A DNA stretch of 64,000 bases from positions 83,164,359 to 83,228,358 of the forward strand of contig OX375876.1 of the NCBI GenBank assembly GCA_947359465.1. The letters are read 5' to 3'. This document shows positions 62,501 through 64,000 of the stretch, piece after piece; within the stretch, counting starts at the first letter, position 1; every line of letters starts with the position of its first letter. A model generated the notes under the pieces. It saw nothing but the letters and a program-made list of their open reading frames with translations, did not search any database and was not told the DNA's origin. The DNA is from Metellina segmentata. Taxonomy: Eukaryota; Arthropoda; Arachnida; Araneae; Tetragnathidae. Position numbers and translations under genes: made by a program.

Positions 62501-63731
62501 GGATGAGGCCTACAATTCAACAAATGAAAAGCTAGCTAAGCAGTATGCTAATGAAATCCTTTTAAAACAGTCTGTTCAAAACATAAATTCCAGAATGCAT
62601 ACTGCAAAAAAGTTTATGACTAAATGTAAGAGAACCATATGAGCAGGGTTTACCCAAAATACTAGGACATTTGCATCAGACAACAGTGCTTAACACAATT
62701 GTTTTGTAGCAGTTTTAGTTATTTTATCCGATACAAGTAATTTGATTCCTTAAATTAAACTATTTTATGTTTTATAGACAAATTTTACAAGATTTTCATC
62801 ACTATAAAATACATACCTTTTAGGGGGTATTGTGATTGTGCTTGGAACTTTTGTAGCAGCAATAGAAATCATAATACTTTTAGACGATTCAGGAATTTTT
62901 ATCTCTTCTAGGAATACTTTATATTCAAATTTGTTTCCATTAGGTAATGTTCTGTAAAAAGAAAAATAGATTGATAATTATTGAGTTTTCAAACCTTTCA
63001 CATTAACTACTTGTTCTAATTTTTTCAGAAACATAATAACAGGCATTTATGACAAAAAAACGCACTAAAAGCCTACTTTAAAGACATACAACTCATTTTA
63101 GTAATCAAACTGCTTGTAATAACCTACTTTAAAAAACTCAAATAGATCATCAATAAACTAAATGTTTTTATTTTTAACTGACGCTTTTATTATATACTAG
63201 CAGACTTACACACAGCTACTTCTTAATTCCTTATATTTGAGGCTATCAAATCAAGAGTGGCCTAACCCCCATTTTTTATATATATTCTTATTTATTCACA
63301 AGATGATTTGAGATTCTAAAAATTTGTTTTCAGTGATCAACATTAAGTTATTTTGCAATTTTAGAACACTTGAACTTGCACATTTAAAAAAAAAAAGGTG
63401 ATGATAGCAAAATTTAAGAATTTTTGTGGGTTAGACCACTTTTGCTCTGATAGCCTCATTTATTGATGGCAAAATGTCGTTACTCGCATATAACATCCAT
63501 ATTTAATGAATGGATTTCAAAGCTCTAAATGAAATAAAAATATGTAACAGCATTTTCTTTACTTTTACTGGAATCAATTCTTATTTTCAATTAAATTCAC
63601 AGCAAAAAGCACCTCAGAAGTTTGAACTACTCATTGAATAGTTACTAATATTTACACACTTACATGACCTGTGGACTATTTTCACTACTTGTAGAAGATT
63701 CTTGTCTTAAGATTAAAGTCAGATCTTCACT
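47325..63731 (-). CDS. KIAA2013: KIAA2013 orthologue, DUF2152 membrane protein (partial, last nine exons)
   Basis: Function is unknown; the human protein (about 634 residues) is predicted to be a single-pass membrane protein. Exons on minus: 63731-63664, 62951-62817, 59678-59576, 59481-59413, 59326-59127, 56760-56648, 50643-50379, 49122-48998, 47509-47325. All phases fit and encode about 420 residues. Family landmarks: [55 protein letters not shown], a hydrophobic helix [17 protein letters not shown] and the conserved LIYNEYCG just after it. INAT and GNST are possible N-glycosylation sites. The N-terminal third, with any signal anchor, is beyond the window. Confidence 0.9.
47510..48997. other. 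KIAA2013 last intron
   Basis: AT-rich intron DNA. 48430-48452 is a C11/T10 homopolymer pair. No transposon recognised. Confidence 0.5.
48998..49122 (-). CDS. KIAA2013: KIAA2013 exon
   Basis: Encodes [20 protein letters not shown] and [20 protein letters not shown], matching the luminal juxtamembrane part of the family. Donor GTAATA. Confidence 0.92.
49123..50378. other. KIAA2013 intron
   Basis: 49380-49520 resembles part of the MITE at 56113-56459 (GATTAACCTACGAATGCACA against GATTAACCTGTGAGGGTACA, then TGAAGAAAC). Otherwise unique. Confidence 0.4.
50379..50643 (-). CDS. KIAA2013: KIAA2013 exon
   Basis: Encodes [20 protein letters not shown], a GNST glycosylation sequon and [15 protein letters not shown]. 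It is followed by a 1,256-bp intron; the 6-kb intron before it carries a Helitron only 169 bp upstream of the acceptor. Confidence 0.93.
50812..51574 (-). mobile_element. Non-autonomous Helitron, 3' terminus mutated
   Basis: 5' end TCTCTACTATTATAAAAGG at 51574 preceded by A; next 100 bp match 36493 onwards. The 3' hairpin GCTAGCCACGCAGTGGC is present but the final CTAG reads CATA, so the terminus is altered. Contains TTGGTTTGCTTCACAAGCCA and related palindromes. Confidence 0.8.
51580..52400. other. KIAA2013 intron DNA
   Basis: Unique sequence. 52205-52275 carries repeated TTTCCGC(G/T)TTTT words (about five), a short simple-sequence patch before the TIR element at 52411. Confidence 0.4.
52411..55152. 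mobile_element. DNA transposon-like element carrying a minisatellite
   Basis: CCTGGGCGATGTATCGATAT on the left and, inverted, CCTGGGCGATGTTCAAATTT on the right share a 12-bp terminal inverted repeat, then both carry ATCGATAT/CGATACATCG-type words. No matching target duplication was found at the flanks. 54030-54130 (+) encodes [20 protein letters not shown] and [10 protein letters not shown], resembling a repeated arthropod protein family of unknown function (pattern FWEKARIPTR ... KLExL); broken by stops. Confidence 0.5.
52487..53102. repeat. 66-bp minisatellite, about 9.3 copies
   Basis: Each unit holds CATCGCGATTTTTTCCGATC, then CCCTTAGCTAGCGCAGATCT and CGCGGTCATCG. Units differ at a few positions. 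One type has GTGACATCG and the other GTTAAATCG, partly alternating. Because 66 is divisible by 3 the array is open on both strands (192 codons on -, 245 on + with flanks), which does not imply coding. Confidence 0.95.
55158..55240 (-). mobile_element. Helitron 3' end, GGGG-hairpin family
   Basis: Minus strand: GTGGGCGGACCCCCTAG then T, like the end at 43987. It abuts the element ending at 55152. Its other end was not identified; length given covers only the recognised part. Confidence 0.5.
55241..55839. other. KIAA2013 intron DNA
   Basis: Open frames of 60-99 codons with no recognised product. May belong to the Helitron ending at 55158. Confidence 0.35.
55840..55990 (+). repeat. SINE body, head missing
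   Basis: Matches the body of the SINE at 24508-24710, including AAGTGGTTCACAAATC and a TGTGCCATAATGAATA tail, with a short insertion. Confidence 0.6.
56113..56459. mobile_element. hAT-like MITE (CAGGGTTCCC), 347 bp
   Basis: CAGGGTTCCCA at the left and, inverted, CAGGGTTCCCA at the right (TGGGAACCCTG). AATCA occurs at both junctions. Sister of 40309-40601. Confidence 0.65.
56648..56760 (-). CDS. KIAA2013: KIAA2013 exon
   Basis: Encodes [20 protein letters not shown] and [16 protein letters not shown]. Donor GTAAGG. Confidence 0.92.
56896..57440 (+). mobile_element. Tc1-like transposase C-terminal remnant
   Basis: [52 protein letters not shown] and [11 protein letters not shown] are Tc1 transposase blocks; the DN of the second catalytic position is present. 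A frameshift after PDLK moves [12 protein letters not shown] (with the third catalytic residue, Glu) to another frame, and it ends with [13 protein letters not shown]. Frameshifts near 57060 and 57200 make it dead. KIAA2013 intron. Confidence 0.8.
57733..58922 (+). mobile_element. Mariner-like remnant with TA duplication
   Basis: Left CAAGAGGCAGTCAATAATTA and right (inverted) CAAGGGTGAGTCAATAATTA are TIRs, each flanked by TA. A short C-terminal reading, KKEHFVEK then stop (58170-58200), resembles the mariner transposase end. A SINE is inserted at 58383. Confidence 0.7.
58383..58594 (-). repeat. tRNA-derived SINE inside the mariner remnant
   Basis: On minus: GGTCTAGTGGTTAAGG (A box) then GGTTCAAATCCGGGG (B box, 58527-58541), body CCTTAGTTAGGGGTAGTG and tail AGTGCCCGCCGTAATT followed by T/A-run. 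The tail also occurs at 34780 and 34955. Confidence 0.85.
59127..59326 (-). CDS. KIAA2013: KIAA2013 exon
   Basis: Encodes [32 protein letters not shown] and CYSGHHTL, core DUF2152 motifs. Donor GTAAGT, phase 2. Confidence 0.92.
59413..59481 (-). CDS. KIAA2013: KIAA2013 exon with GC donor (GCAAGC)
   Basis: Encodes [20 protein letters not shown] then WKK. The junction AAAAAG|GCAAGC is a good match to the GC-AG donor consensus (AG|GCAAGT). Confidence 0.85.
59576..59678 (-). CDS. KIAA2013: KIAA2013 exon with GC donor (GCATGT)
   Basis: Encodes [16 protein letters not shown] and a Ser/Gln-rich stretch. The next exon begins in phase 0, and the only junction keeping frame is ATG|GCATGT. The nearby GT (4 bp on) would create a stop. 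Confidence 0.75.
59791..61239 (-). mobile_element. Tc1-like transposon, nearly full length, inactive
   Basis: TIRs CACTCATGTCCATAAATTAA (left) and, inverted, CACCCATGTCCATAAATTAA (right); TA on the right, mutated to TG on the left. Minus-strand transposase: [17 protein letters not shown] (first Asp), [25 protein letters not shown] (second Asp), then a frameshift to [11 protein letters not shown] and [20 protein letters not shown], where the usual Glu of NPIEH is Lys. The N-terminal DNA-binding part is decayed. Lies in the KIAA2013 intron between exons 59678 and 62817. Confidence 0.88.
61242..62816. other. KIAA2013 intron DNA
   Basis: AT-rich. No coding remnant or terminal repeat seen. Confidence 0.45.
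62817..62951 (-). CDS. KIAA2013: KIAA2013 exon
   Basis: Encodes [18 protein letters not shown] and [19 protein letters not shown]. Acceptor TTTTTACAG, donor GTATGT. Confidence 0.85.
63239..63457. mobile_element. Fold-back MITE, 219 bp
   Basis: GAGGCTATCAAATCAAGAGT at the left and, inverted, GAGGCTATCAGAGCAAAAGT at the right form arms of about 33 bp with a few mismatches. TATTT / ATTTA flank it. KIAA2013 intron. Confidence 0.75.
63664..63731 (-). CDS. KIAA2013: KIAA2013 exon (most 5' in window)
   Basis: Between TTTTTATAG and GTAAGT. Encodes [20 protein letters not shown]. Its 5' phase is 0. Earlier exons are off the window. Confidence 0.75.
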
Positions 63732-64000
63732 CTATAAAAATATTAAATTTTAAATAATTTTGGAAGTAACATATATTATAATTATCTCTTTAAACAATAT
63801 GCCAGTAAAAAGCATTGAGATGATTTTCATTTTATTCGGAAGAGAATTACATGAATTGTCATCCTTATGAAAATAATATAATTACAGCAATTTGGAAACA
63901 CATAATCATGATTCATTTTTATAAACATTTTTTTACTATCTTAATTTTAATGTTTCATTCTACAATTGCTAATAGCATTAACACAAAAATGTGATTACTT

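Noticed and set aside
1..64000. CRISPR array, bacterial operon or phage system
   Set aside because: No regular short spaced repeats, no dense gene packing and clear spliceosomal introns. The sequence is eukaryotic.

Overview
This is eukaryotic, AT-rich nuclear DNA with spliced genes, long repeat-filled introns and a very high load of DNA transposons, Helitrons and tRNA-derived SINEs. The transposon mix (GTF2IRD2/ZBED-type hAT, Tc1/mariner, pogo-like, Helitrons ending in CTAG, a CR1/L2-type LINE) and the gene structures suggest an arthropod, probably a chelicerate such as a spider. The species assignment is inference.

Two real genes can be reconstructed, and they are convergent (tail to tail). 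(1) SLX4, the scaffold of structure-specific DNA repair endonucleases, lies on the + strand from the ATG at 6928 to the TGA at 46191. I resolved 18 coding exons, all phase-consistent, giving 1,424 codons plus stop. The order is two UBZ4 zinc fingers, a BTB domain, a long low-complexity region in one 1,484-bp exon, a SAP domain and the C-terminal SLX1-binding domain. (2) The orthologue of human KIAA2013 (DUF2152 family membrane protein) lies on the - strand. Its last nine coding exons (63731 down to the TGA ending at 47325) are in the window and encode about 420 residues. The 5' part is beyond 64000. Two successive introns of this gene appear to use GC rather than GT donors. The stop codons are 1.13 kb apart.

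Layout: 1-6900 is intergenic DNA with SINE pieces, a promoter-like segment bounded by a perfect 31-bp inverted repeat (2439-3787) and a MITE (about 5771-6557). 6928-46191 is SLX4, whose introns hold a 5'-truncated LINE (7885-9280), a gag remnant, a 35-bp-arm hairpin, hAT elements (14083-16176 and 18426-19685), a pogo-like element (25959-26994), a deleted mariner-like element (30987-31882), a stack of nested transposons (32361-34640), a complete short Helitron (36493-37395) and a second Helitron family near 44-45 kb. 46192-47324 is the short space between the two gene ends. 47325-64000 is KIAA2013, whose introns hold a Helitron (50812-51574), an element with a 66-bp minisatellite (52411-55152), a hAT MITE (56113-56459), a Tc1 remnant (56896-57440), a mariner remnant with a SINE inside (57733-58922), a Tc1 element (59791-61239) and a fold-back MITE (63239-63457).

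I found no CRISPR array, no prokaryotic operon, no rRNA and no convincing functional tRNA gene. The most unusual items are the exact 31-bp TATA-containing inverted repeat, the paired GC-AG introns, the four-layer transposon nest, the GGTTTGC/GCAAACC palindrome shared by two Helitron families, and the 66-bp minisatellite that is open on both strands. Boundaries of repeats without clear termini are approximate.
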